A stretch of 64,000 nt of DNA, from contig JANWWS010000013.1 in the NCBI GenBank assembly GCA_025055765.1, forward strand, positions 372,001 through 436,000, given 5' to 3'. A program made the position numbers and the translations under genes. This stretch comes from Leptospiraceae bacterium (lineage in GTDB: Bacteria; Spirochaetota; Leptospiria; Turneriellales; Turneriellaceae). Under the pieces are notes generated by a model. The model did no database searches, was not told the origin of the DNA, and saw only the letters and a list, made by a program, of their open reading frames with translations. This document shows, in pieces, positions 25,448 through 34,147 of this stretch (position 1 is its first letter; each line of letters opens with the position of its first letter).

Positions 25448-26529
25448 GTTTCTGGGCGACGATTGTCTTTGTCTTTTTTTTATCATGCAAGGGAAAGACA
25501 TCCTTTGTTTTAAAATTAGCTCTTTTGCAGGACCCACGATTTCCTCAATTATCTCACCTCGATGTCCAAGAAATTTTAGCCGCTGCTCAAGAGATGACAG
25601 CCCAGAAATTTGCCACAGAAATAGATTTTTCTTTGGCCCATGAAGGTTTTGTGGAGGATTTTTTTAAAAGTAGCTCTTTGCCAAAAAACGGGGACTTTAT
25701 TATCGATGAAGAATACCTCTTGCAGGAATTTCGTAAAAAGAAAAATAGTGCTCTCGCTTTTCTTAGAAAGAATTGGTCCCTAAAGGATCTAGGTGCTTAC
25801 TTTCCTACGGGTAGTTATGAAAGTTTTTGGCAAAACTTGTTTTTAACCTATCGCCAAAAACTGGCAACATTGCGAAACTACCGTCTAAAAAACGGGATGC
25901 TTCTTTTAAACCACAAGCCATACGAAAGTTATCGTTCTTGGAAAAAAATCATGCGCGAACAAAATCTCTACGATTTCATCTTAACAAACCATTTTATTCT
26001 CTATGACGAGGTGGCCGAACCCTATCCCCATGTTATTTTTAAGCACGCCAAGGTATCGGGATCAAGTTTTGATTCCCCCAAGCGAGAAGGTCCCTTTATG
26101 GGGAAGAGTGCTATGATGAGTGTCTTTGAACTCTACGCGGAAGAGGAGTATTTCTTGGGAGAAAGAACAAAAAAAATAAAAAATTATAGTCGTTCTTTTA
26201 GAAACAAGGCCCTGGGGGGCTATCTTTTAGCCCATGAGATAGGCCACATGCTTTTTTGGATAAGTGATGTCTATGACCATGGAAGAAACTGTCTTATGGA
26301 TACTCGTTTTGAAAATTTAGAAATCGCAGATGGCTACAGGGTGCTTTTGGAACACCCCGAACCTTGCCCCCGCTGCCTAGAGTATGTAGAAGCTCGCAAG
26401 AAAATTGCGAATCTGTATGAAAAACAAGAGATTGAAAAAATTTTAGATACCCTAAAAGACTATCCTAAACCAAATGAGCTACCTTTTGAGACCATCCGCC
26501 AGCTGTTAGGGAAAAAGTATTCTCCTTGA
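25429..26529 (+). CDS. Lipoprotein with archaemetzincin-like zinc protease motif
   Basis: A 366-residue protein with lipoprotein signal TIVFVFFLSC (Cys20). Most of the first 260 residues are unfamiliar and helical. The C-terminal part has HEIGHMLFWISD (HExxH at 269-273), then DHGRNCLMDT and, 22 residues after Met290, the pair CPRC (313-316). A zinc-binding HExxH, a following Asp or His, a C-x-M turn and a C-terminal CxxC are the elements of archaemetzincin-type metzincins, here with altered spacing and without the usual Gly. It overlaps the M30-like gene by 19 bases, so two different lipoprotein proteases are co-translated. Substrate unknown. Confidence 0.7.
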   Translation: MATRPLSFWATIVFVFFLSCKGKTSFVLKLALLQDPRFPQLSHLDVQEILAAAQEMTAQKFATEIDFSLAHEGFVEDFFKSSSLPKNGDFIIDEEYLLQEFRKKKNSALAFLRKNWSLKDLGAYFPTGSYESFWQNLFLTYRQKLATLRNYRLKNGMLLLNHKPYESYRSWKKIMREQNLYDFILTNHFILYDEVAEPYPHVIFKHAKVSGSSFDSPKREGPFMGKSAMMSVFELYAEEEYFLGERTKKIKNYSRSFRNKALGGYLLAHEIGHMLFWISDVYDHGRNCLMDTRFENLEIADGYRVLLEHPEPCPRCLEYVEARKKIANLYEKQEIEKILDTLKDYPKPNELPFETIRQLLGKKYSP

Positions 26530-26559
26530 TTTTTTAGAGAATTTTCGAAATTTTACCGT

Positions 26560-29500
26560 GTGGAAGAGAAAAGGGAAGACACACCTTCCCCACCAAAGAA
26601 GTCGCTTGGGCGTCGCCTTTTCTTGGGATTTTTGATTTCCCTTCTTCTTGTCATAGCTGGTTTATATTTTTATGTCACAAGCCCTGCGTTTCTTGAAAAG
26701 ACAATAACTAATGCCGTTGCTCAAGCCACCAACGGCCGCATTAGCTTAAAAGTCACTCAGGCTTCTTTGTTCCGAGGTTTTGTCTTCGAAGATATTGCCC
26801 TGTTCGCCACCCCTGAATTTGGGGAAAAACCCCTTTTGCGCCTAGAAAGCTTAAAGCTACTCTATAATGTCTATGGATTTTGGACGGGCGAGTTTGGTGT
26901 CCTAGAAGTGGGTATTTATCGCCCCCAAATTTATCTTAAACAGCTGAAAGACCAGTGGAATATCCAGGCTCTTTTAAAACCTTCAGAAAAAAAGGAAGAG
27001 AAAATAAGGGAAAAGGAGAAAGAAGAGGAAAAAGAGGAGGTGAGGGAAAAGATAACCCTCCCCTTTTCTGTGAGGGCCTTCTTTAAATTTGTCCTAGAAG
27101 ATTTTGCCATTGAAGTTGATGGAGAAGATAGGTCGAACACAAAGCCCCTCGCCATGGGCATAAAGAACTTCACCTTTCGCCTTTACTTTTTAACGAAAAA
27201 ATTCCATACTATTCCCGCCGAGCCAATAGAATTTAGCGACCTCATCGATAGTCTTTACGTGAATTTAAATCCGCAAGAAAGTATTGACGTCTATCTGCGA
27301 TCCCCTACAGCTCGTGGAGAATTTCCGCTTGACCTCCATTTTCTACTCGCCTACGGGGAGGAAAAAGGCAACTTTATTTCTAAAGTAAAAATAGGTCACG
27401 AGAACCTCCCATTAAAATATCAGGGCCGCCACCTTCTGCCCCTAGGTTTTCGCATACAATATGATATGTCCTATGACCCTGAAAAGGATTTCTTTAAGAT
27501 CAACCAATTTCAAATAAAGGTATTGCGCCAGCTCTGGCTCTCCCTAGAAGGGCATATTGCCCAGCTAGCCAAGCCCTCCCAAACGCAAATGGATATAAAG
27601 CTCAAAGAGTCCGACATTCGTCTAGATGAGTTCCTGACTTATTACCGGACTTTTACGAGCGATAGAAAACTTACTTTTGGCGGTAAAATTTCCCTTGCTC
27701 CTCTTACTATTACAGGAAAATTAGATGATCTCTTAGTAGCAGGAATGCTCTCCCTGAAAAAAGTTTATGCCAGGCTTCCCCAACTGCAGATACAAATACC
27801 TTTTTTCGACCTCTCTTATGAGGCAAGGGCAAATCTCATCGAAAAAAAGAAGATCCCCTTAAAGTACGCCAAAGCTGGCTACAAGGGTGAACTCAACGGG
27901 GCGCGGCTTGAAGCAAGCTTGCTTTATGAGCCACAAAACAAGGTGGATGTAGGGGTTCTGGTTAAGAATCTTAATACAGCTGTCTTCACTCAGGGAGCTC
28001 TCTCGGGAATTTTTCACTTAAATTTTAACATCCAAGGTCCCAGTGAAAATAAGCTAAGCTCTTTACTTACTCTCGAATCTCCCTCATTTTACTATATGGC
28101 GGATCGGGCCCCCTCGGGTGTAAATCGTCTCTACGCCGAAGTACAAACCAATATCAGCTCTCCCACCATGGCTTTTCAAGAAATAGATGTTAGCCTTCCT
28201 AAAATTTATCTTTCCTTGCAAAATAAAGAGAAACGGCATGCCCTTCTTTTCGAAGCTACAAGTCAGCTCCGCATAAAGCCTAGGGATATACAGCTATTTT
28301 TTAATTTGGGGGAGTTAAGACTCCACTTGCGCAATTTGCAGCCAACCTTGACCGAAAAAAACCGGGAAGCACTTGAGACGCTTACCCAAGTTATCCGGCA
28401 AAGTATCGTTTTGCGTGGCTCTACCACAGTAGGTATTAAAGGGAACCAGCAAAAAATTGAGCATGCTACCAATCTCATCCTCGAAGACTTTGGCATATCT
28501 GATATTTGGTTAAAGGCGGGAATCGGTATAAGGCCCGGACTAATCGACATCAGCACAGTTAGCCTGGAGGGGATTAGAAATACCCTAAATATGCAACTAA
28601 CAGGAACCTTAAAAGAAGGTAATGTCGAAAGCATTGACCCTAACGATCCCAACAAAATCATACAGAAAAAGGGGATGGCTCCTGATATCTCCATCTCTTT
28701 TCATATAGAAAGGCCTAAGGCAGAAAAAATCTTTCAAGAAGTAGCGCTGGCAGGTTCATTTTCGCTAAAGGCAAATCTGCGCAACAACATTGCCAAGGGT
28801 AATTTTGCCATTAAGGATTTCACGGTAAGTTCCCCTACCTTTGCTGTGAATCAGGTTAACCTTAATTTCCCCTTCGAGCATAACCTGCTTTTACTAAAAC
28901 CCTTAAATTTAATGGCCGCCAACAAAGAGAGAATCATTAAGAATTATAATTTTGCTGAAAAAGCCAATTTTACCATCCAATCTGTAGAGATACCCCACCC
29001 GACACAGCCGGGAAAAAAATTTCAACTCATTTACCCACAGGGTAGTTATCCTGGCCTTTCCGCCGTTATGCGCTATGACAACAATGTCTTTCAAATGCCC
29101 TATATGCAGATCTACATGCTCAATGGTCTCATTAGTATGCAAGATGTGGTTTTTAACTTGGGTCGTCTCAATCCCAAAGAAATGGAATACTTAGTTCAGC
29201 TTCAAATAAAAGACCTAGATTTAAAAAAGCTAATACCACCGGACAAAGCGAAGGCTATTAGCGATGGGTCCATACGCATGGACCTTCTCTTTAGCGGCTC
29301 GCGTTTAGATCAACCCATTGAAAATCTCACAGGATATGTCTCTATTTATAAAATTGGCGAGGAGTTTGGGAAGCAAGCCTTAAAGGTAGTTAAACCTGAT
29401 TCAGGTGGGGCAGTTGACTTTGTGGTCGACAATAGTATTCTTGTCCGGCGCATGGATTTAGATATTAAAGAAGGACTTGTCTATGCCCGGGTAATCTATC

Positions 29501-29643
29501 AAAAAAAGATTTTTGGGCAAATCATAAGCCCAGCAGGAGATCAAATCTTACAGGAGCGCATCCCTATTCCTGAGTTTATGCAAAGGGCTGGCCGAGAGGT
29601 TCAGGTCTACCAAAAAGAAAAAGAGAAGACCTCGGAGGCCTAA
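26560..29643 (+). CDS. AsmA/TamB-like large membrane-anchored protein
   Basis: A 1027-residue protein with GTG start. One N-terminal membrane helix (LFLGFLISLLLVIAGLYFYV, about 22-41) is followed by the AsmA-type opening FLEKTITNAVAQATNGRISLK and LFRGFVFEDIAL. There is a lysine/glutamate-rich linker (about 143-163) and then a long run of beta-strand repeats to the end (LRPL-, LDLLF- and KDLDLKKLI-like segments). AsmA-family proteins form long beta grooves across the periplasm and are implicated in lipid transport to the outer membrane. Its TAA overlaps the galT ATG by one base. The family assignment is firm at the N-terminus; the exact subfamily is not. Confidence 0.75.
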   Translation: MEEKREDTPSPPKKSLGRRLFLGFLISLLLVIAGLYFYVTSPAFLEKTITNAVAQATNGRISLKVTQASLFRGFVFEDIALFATPEFGEKPLLRLESLKLLYNVYGFWTGEFGVLEVGIYRPQIYLKQLKDQWNIQALLKPSEKKEEKIREKEKEEEKEEVREKITLPFSVRAFFKFVLEDFAIEVDGEDRSNTKPLAMGIKNFTFRLYFLTKKFHTIPAEPIEFSDLIDSLYVNLNPQESIDVYLRSPTARGEFPLDLHFLLAYGEEKGNFISKVKIGHENLPLKYQGRHLLPLGFRIQYDMSYDPEKDFFKINQFQIKVLRQLWLSLEGHIAQLAKPSQTQMDIKLKESDIRLDEFLTYYRTFTSDRKLTFGGKISLAPLTITGKLDDLLVAGMLSLKKVYARLPQLQIQIPFFDLSYEARANLIEKKKIPLKYAKAGYKGELNGARLEASLLYEPQNKVDVGVLVKNLNTAVFTQGALSGIFHLNFNIQGPSENKLSSLLTLESPSFYYMADRAPSGVNRLYAEVQTNISSPTMAFQEIDVSLPKIYLSLQNKEKRHALLFEATSQLRIKPRDIQLFFNLGELRLHLRNLQPTLTEKNREALETLTQVIRQSIVLRGSTTVGIKGNQQKIEHATNLILEDFGISDIWLKAGIGIRPGLIDISTVSLEGIRNTLNMQLTGTLKEGNVESIDPNDPNKIIQKKGMAPDISISFHIERPKAEKIFQEVALAGSFSLKANLRNNIAKGNFAIKDFTVSSPTFAVNQVNLNFPFEHNLLLLKPLNLMAANKERIIKNYNFAEKANFTIQSVEIPHPTQPGKKFQLIYPQGSYPGLSAVMRYDNNVFQMPYMQIYMLNGLISMQDVVFNLGRLNPKEMEYLVQLQIKDLDLKKLIPPDKAKAISDGSIRMDLLFSGSRLDQPIENLTGYVSIYKIGEEFGKQALKVVKPDSGGAVDFVVDNSILVRRMDLDIKEGLVYARVIYQKKIFGQIISPAGDQILQERIPIPEFMQRAGREVQVYQKEKEKTSEA

Positions 29644-30701
29644 TGTCCCAGGATCAAGAGTTCTCTCCCTCCGAAATGAGGTGGGACCCAGTCTATCGTA
29701 CCTGGTCTATCATTGCTCCCGAAAGAGGAAAAAGACCTGGTAGTTTTTTACGCAAAGAAGATTTTCCACAAAAAAAACTTTCGGATGAGGAATCTCCTTT
29801 TTCTTATTTAAACGACCATGCCACACCCCCTCCTATTTTAAAGATTTCTGATCCTGAGGGAAAATATCCCTGGAAAATTAAAGTGATTCCTAACAAATAC
29901 CCGGTTCTGAGGGTGGAGGGTATCATTGAGCGCTCGGCAGAAGGACTATATGATATAATAAGTGGTGTAGGAGCTCACGAGGTTGTCATTGAACATCCTC
30001 GAAGCGAGCCGACAAGCTATGATTTAAGTGTTAATGAAATTCTGGAAATACTTAAAGTCTATCGCGAGCGTATTTTGGATCTAAAGAAGGATATCCGCTT
30101 TCGCTATATCATGGTCTTTAAAAATGAAGGCAACCTTGCAGGTGCGACCATAGCCCACCTGCACAGTCAAATTGTAGCCTTACCGGAGCGCCCTCTACAG
30201 ATACAGACCCTCTTAAATTCCATGAGAGAACATTTTGACCGCAAGGAGCGCTGTCTTTACTGCGATATTTTAAGTGAAGAGAGAAAAATTGGCAAGCGTA
30301 TTGTATTTGAAGATGAAAACTTTGTTATTTTATGTCCTTTTGCCTCGCAGTATCCATTTGAACTCCTCATTTTGCCAATAGAGCACAACCACGCCTTTGA
30401 ATTTCAAAGTGACCGGCTTCTCTATGCCCTAGCTCTAACCTTGCACAATGCCTTAGCTAGGCTTGGTAAGTCGTTAGATAGGCCTCATTTTAATTTAGCT
30501 ATTATCACAGCACCCCCGGCGATTCCAAAGCTTACTCGTCCTCATTACTGGAGTAGTCTTAAAGAAGATTTTCATTGGCATTTGCGTATCCTCCCACGCA
30601 TTGTATTCCAAGCTGGCTTTGAATGGGGCTCAGGTATCTACCTAAACCCAGTTCCCCCCGAAGAAGCCGCAGCCCATCTCAAGGAGATCAATCCTTACTA
30701 A
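29643..30701 (+). CDS. galT: Galactose-1-phosphate uridylyltransferase
   Basis: A 352-residue HIT-superfamily enzyme that exchanges UMP between UDP-glucose and galactose-1-phosphate (Leloir pathway). The opening MRWDPVYRTWSIIAPERGKRP is diagnostic. GAHEVVIEHPRSEPT follows. The catalytic histidine motif appears as GATIAHLHSQIVALP (HLHSQ rather than the E. coli HPHGQ; the second His is the nucleophile). A cysteine pair in RCLYCDIL is a likely metal site, and a second HIT-like half contains DFHWHLRILPRI. No galE or galK is in the window, so a role in supplying nucleotide sugars for surface polysaccharide is possible. Confidence 0.93.
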   Translation: MSQDQEFSPSEMRWDPVYRTWSIIAPERGKRPGSFLRKEDFPQKKLSDEESPFSYLNDHATPPPILKISDPEGKYPWKIKVIPNKYPVLRVEGIIERSAEGLYDIISGVGAHEVVIEHPRSEPTSYDLSVNEILEILKVYRERILDLKKDIRFRYIMVFKNEGNLAGATIAHLHSQIVALPERPLQIQTLLNSMREHFDRKERCLYCDILSEERKIGKRIVFEDENFVILCPFASQYPFELLILPIEHNHAFEFQSDRLLYALALTLHNALARLGKSLDRPHFNLAIITAPPAIPKLTRPHYWSSLKEDFHWHLRILPRIVFQAGFEWGSGIYLNPVPPEEAAAHLKEINPY

Positions 30702-30702
30702 A

Positions 30703-32226
30703 ATGGGTGAATTTGTTTACCAAAGCGAAGTAAATTACGCAGAAATCGATGCCAAAGACAATCTTCGGGTCATACCTTTGCTTGAGCCCTTCAAGAAAGG
30801 TCTCATGCGCCCCCTCGAAGGGCATATCCTCAACGCAGATGGCCTACGCAAATACCTCATGAGCCCAACGATTGGCCCTGAAATCCGCTCGGAATTTCGG
30901 CTTAAATCCAAAGTTATCGAGGATGAACTCATGGCTATAGTAAGGGCCTACTCTGAACTCGAAAGAGATGTACAACCTCGTCAGCTCGAGATGACAGCGC
31001 AACGGGATTACTACAACTACTTTAACGATCATGAAATGGAACAAGGAAAACTGGAATTTATAATGTTACTGAAAACCTATGAGCACTTAAAGACTTTTAA
31101 CAACATCGTTTATAAATCCTGGAAGTTTTTACAGTCAACTTTTGAAGATATTAAGGTCACCTCTACCACAAGGAGCTTTCTCGAGCAAGTTTTAACATTT
31201 AAAATTTATCCGCGACTTGAACTTTGCGAGCTGACAGATTTGCTTTTGCGTCGGCTGGCATACATCCTGCAAATCACAACGGAGGAAGAAAAAAACGATC
31301 GTGTAGTGGCTCGTGGGAAATACACTAGTCTTTTAAAGTATTCCTTTGCCGCCATCTACCGAGATGATCTTGAGAAAATTTTAACAGAAAGTCCACCCGA
31401 AAATAAGGGGAAAAAGACTTTTACTCCACAAGAGATAGAAAGTCCTGTAACAGAAGATTCTTGCATTAAAGACCCGTTCTTTTTAGATAGTCGTGGTCAG
31501 GAATTATTTAACCAAAGCCTCTTATACACCTTGAAGATTAACCCTGACCGCCAGCGAATGGAGGAGCAAAAAATCCGCAAGGCCGTTTACATAGAGACAC
31601 ACATAGGTGCAGAAGAAACTGCAGTTCGACAAGATCTTATCCGTAAATTTATTTCGCAAGCCAAGAGCAAAAACCGACTTGAGGAATATAGAAAATTCCT
31701 CTACGAATACTTTGATTTTGTAAAAGACATGATATACCTTCAAGTTAACCAATTTTCTCCACTAGAAAAAACCCTTTTATTATACCACTTAGGGCCTGTT
31801 TATTTTTTGAAAATTGTCTTGCATTTTATGCGAGAAGGCCGCACCGGATTTATCCATCGACACCTTCGCCAAGAGCAAATGATACGCGAGCTACCTTTTG
31901 AGCACCTAAAATTTATTCTTAAAGATTGGTGGAATGAAAAAATCTATACCCAACTTAGCCGCAATGAACGCAACTCTCGAGAATATTATCAAAAGATCGT
32001 AGAAGCAGCAAAGCAAATTTGGCAGCGTGAAGCACCCAAAACTCTAGAAAAAATCACTCGCGATCCCGCCTTAAGTCGTGCCTACGAGATACATGATGTG
32101 CGCTTCTTAAAAAAATTTTTAGAGCAAGACCTTTCTATAATAGGCTACAGCCTTCTTATACGCTTCTTAGGGCCTGATTTTATTTACATGCCAGTCTTGG
32201 GCAGCAAAAAAGCATTGGGAAGTTAA
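30703..32226 (+). CDS. Large hypothetical cytosolic protein
   Basis: A 507-residue protein that I do not recognise. It starts MGEFVYQSEVNYAEID one base after the galT stop, so it is co-transcribed with it. It is predicted to be almost wholly alpha-helical, highly charged, and without a signal peptide or membrane span. Long amphipathic helices (VIEDELMAIVRAYSELERDV, VRQDLIRKFISQAK) suggest a scaffold or regulatory protein. No catalytic motif is visible. Its stop interlocks with that of the convergent lipoprotein gene (TTAA). Confidence 0.75.
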   Translation: MGEFVYQSEVNYAEIDAKDNLRVIPLLEPFKKGLMRPLEGHILNADGLRKYLMSPTIGPEIRSEFRLKSKVIEDELMAIVRAYSELERDVQPRQLEMTAQRDYYNYFNDHEMEQGKLEFIMLLKTYEHLKTFNNIVYKSWKFLQSTFEDIKVTSTTRSFLEQVLTFKIYPRLELCELTDLLLRRLAYILQITTEEEKNDRVVARGKYTSLLKYSFAAIYRDDLEKILTESPPENKGKKTFTPQEIESPVTEDSCIKDPFFLDSRGQELFNQSLLYTLKINPDRQRMEEQKIRKAVYIETHIGAEETAVRQDLIRKFISQAKSKNRLEEYRKFLYEYFDFVKDMIYLQVNQFSPLEKTLLLYHLGPVYFLKIVLHFMREGRTGFIHRHLRQEQMIRELPFEHLKFILKDWWNEKIYTQLSRNERNSREYYQKIVEAAKQIWQREAPKTLEKITRDPALSRAYEIHDVRFLKKFLEQDLSIIGYSLLIRFLGPDFIYMPVLGSKKALGS

Positions 32227-32762
32227 CGAGTGTGTTTTTTTAGGATATCAACAGCCTCATGGCGGGAGATTTTTTTTTCCAGCTTTACCCCATAGCGTAC
32301 CTTAAATTCCCTTGGGTTTATTTCTCCCTTAGGAAAAATAAACTGCCATCTAGTGATATCCTCACTGATAATCTTGTCAATTTCTACAACACCACTTGGC
32401 CGCAGCTGCCTCACCCGATAAAAATTCCCTGTATTAGGGAAAAGCTCTACTTTTAGCAAGCCCTCGGCAAAATAATCAACCATATTATAGCGACTTAATT
32501 CCTCGCTAACTTGTTTATTACCTGCTTCATCGCTTTTTAGTTGGATATTTTCCTGATAAGAAAGCTGGGTTACTATATACTGGTTGGCATCAGCATAAAT
32601 TCGAAACACTTCACCTAACTCACCAGGCTTTTCTAAAAAATGGCGAATTTCATCACTCGTAACTGGTTTTTCTGTTTCTTTTGGTCTAACCTCTTCCTGT
32701 ACATATGGCCGGCCACAAGACAAGGCTACCATCCCCCCTAACAAGATGAGCCTTTTGCTCAT
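32223..32762 (-). CDS. Hypothetical lipoprotein
   Basis: A 179-residue protein with lipoprotein signal LILLGGMVALSC (Cys16), as expected for a lipid-anchored periplasmic or surface protein. The mature part starts with a Glu/Lys-rich tether (RPYVQEEVRPKETEKP). A compact domain follows with FRIYADANQYIVTQLSYQEN and RQLRPSGVVEIDKIISEDITRWQFIF. No family is recognised. It is the last gene of the long minus-strand run, 22 bases after panE. Confidence 0.7.
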   Translation of the reverse strand: MSKRLILLGGMVALSCGRPYVQEEVRPKETEKPVTSDEIRHFLEKPGELGEVFRIYADANQYIVTQLSYQENIQLKSDEAGNKQVSEELSRYNMVDYFAEGLLKVELFPNTGNFYRVRQLRPSGVVEIDKIISEDITRWQFIFPKGEINPREFKVRYGVKLEKKISRHEAVDILKKHTR

Positions 32763-32784
32763 AACCTCAAGAAAACAAGATAGG

Positions 32785-33726
32785 TTAGCCTGTCAAATAC
32801 CTTTCCCGGTTTTTGTCTAAATATCTCAAAAGCTGCAAAAGCATTTCCATTTTAGGCACAGCCACCTTAAGTTTGCCTGCTAGTTTTACCGGTATACCCA
32901 GTATCGCCTCAAGCTCGATTTCCCGACCTTTTAGATAATCAAGGAGCATAGAAGTACGATAGGGTTTCATCTTTTTCGTCTTTTCTAACATTTCCTCAAC
33001 ATTTTTTGACGAAAGCTTTACTCCGTCACGTACAGCTACCCGCACTACCTCTTGCATAATATCTTGCACCAACTTTACTGCTTCTGGATCAGCCATGATT
33101 TCCCTTGTATCCGCCCTAAGAACTACCGAAAGACAGTTGTAGGGGATATTCCACAAGAGTTTTTCCCATCGTACTTGGCGCAAGTTCGTTTCAACTTTAA
33201 CGTCGATCCCAGCTTCTTGTAGGTAGCTCGCAATGCGCCTAGTCCTGGCAATGTATTTTTTTTCGAGGGGAGCCATCTTAATTAAACCATAATCGCTGTG
33301 CTCAATAAGGCCTGGCCTTATTCTCTCTATACAGGTAAAGGCAAGAGCTCCATGCACCGGCTTTCCAGGAAATAGCTCATGTAACGTCTCTTCTCCCAAG
33401 ATGCCATTTTGCAGAAGGACGATGTCGCTGTCATCTTTTAATACAGGTCTAAGAAGAGAAACATAGTCAATCTGGGCAAGGGCCTTAAGGGAAACCACCA
33501 CAATATCGGAGGGTGGCATAAGCTGCGTTGAATCATAAAAATTTGCTTTAACGGAAAAATCGCCGTCAATGCTTCTTATTTGTAGCTTCTTCACACCCTT
33601 AGCCTTGGCTTGGCGGGAATAAAAAGAAACAGGATATCCCGCCTGAACCAGCTTCGCCCCATAGTAAGAACCAACGGCCCCCGCGCCAATAACCGCAATG
33701 GTGGGCATCTCAAGCTTTTTCGCCAT
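32785..33726 (-). CDS. panE: 2-dehydropantoate 2-reductase (ketopantoate reductase)
   Basis: About 313 residues from ATG 33726, two bases after the preceding stop; the frame itself extends 27 bases further upstream. It contains the NADPH loop IAVIGAGAVGSYYGAKL, VVVSLKALAQIDYV with the conserved Lys, LLQNGILGEETL, and the C-terminal catalytic segment RWEKLLWNIPYNCLSVVL with the conserved Lys-Asn pair. It reduces ketopantoate to pantoate for coenzyme A synthesis. It lies directly after a CoA-binding-domain protein gene. Some members of the ApbA/PanE fold have other substrates, so the exact substrate is likely but not proven. Confidence 0.85.
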   Translation of the reverse strand: MAKKLEMPTIAVIGAGAVGSYYGAKLVQAGYPVSFYSRQAKAKGVKKLQIRSIDGDFSVKANFYDSTQLMPPSDIVVVSLKALAQIDYVSLLRPVLKDDSDIVLLQNGILGEETLHELFPGKPVHGALAFTCIERIRPGLIEHSDYGLIKMAPLEKKYIARTRRIASYLQEAGIDVKVETNLRQVRWEKLLWNIPYNCLSVVLRADTREIMADPEAVKLVQDIMQEVVRVAVRDGVKLSSKNVEEMLEKTKKMKPYRTSMLLDYLKGREIELEAILGIPVKLAGKLKVAVPKMEMLLQLLRYLDKNRERYLTG

Positions 33727-33727
33727 A

Positions 33728-34147
33728 TCAAGCAGATGCCCTTCTTTGGGCACTCATGACCATAATACAACTGCCATCGGCCAAATAATGTTTGCCTGAC
33801 TTTTCTAAGATTTCGATAATCTCAGGGCTTTCCGCTCCAGGTTGAAACCAAAAATTATCTAGATTTAGCTTGAGCCCTTCTTCTAAGGTAAGTTTCCCTA
33901 GCTTGGGAGGAAGTACAAAATTGACAATATCTACTTTTTCTGGTAGTGAGCTGAGGTTGGCATATGCAGGAATTCCATCGATGGTCTTCGCCCGTGGATT
34001 TACAGGATAAACCCTATATCCCTTACCTAAAAGATGGTGCAAAATAATATTGCCATACTTTGACTTATCATTAGTTGCTCCCACTAAAGCTATTTTGCAA
34101 TTATTTTTTCCAAGCAGCGCGCGGAAATAGTCATGTTCGCTACCCAT
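33728..34147 (-). CDS. CoA-binding domain protein (YccU-like)
   Basis: A 139-residue single Rossmann-type CoA_binding_2 domain. IALVGATNDKSKYGNIILHHLLGKGYRVYPVNPRAKTIDGIPAY, VDIVNFVLPPKL and NFWFQPGAESPEI are the family segments (normally W-x-Q-x-G-x-x-S/N). The conserved Cys near the end appears in ADGSCIMV. Proteins of this family bind CoA or its derivatives; the biological role is not settled. The ATG shares one base with the fliM stop, and panE begins immediately after. Confidence 0.92.
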   Translation of the reverse strand: MGSEHDYFRALLGKNNCKIALVGATNDKSKYGNIILHHLLGKGYRVYPVNPRAKTIDGIPAYANLSSLPEKVDIVNFVLPPKLGKLTLEEGLKLNLDNFWFQPGAESPEIIEILEKSGKHYLADGSCIMVMSAQRRASA

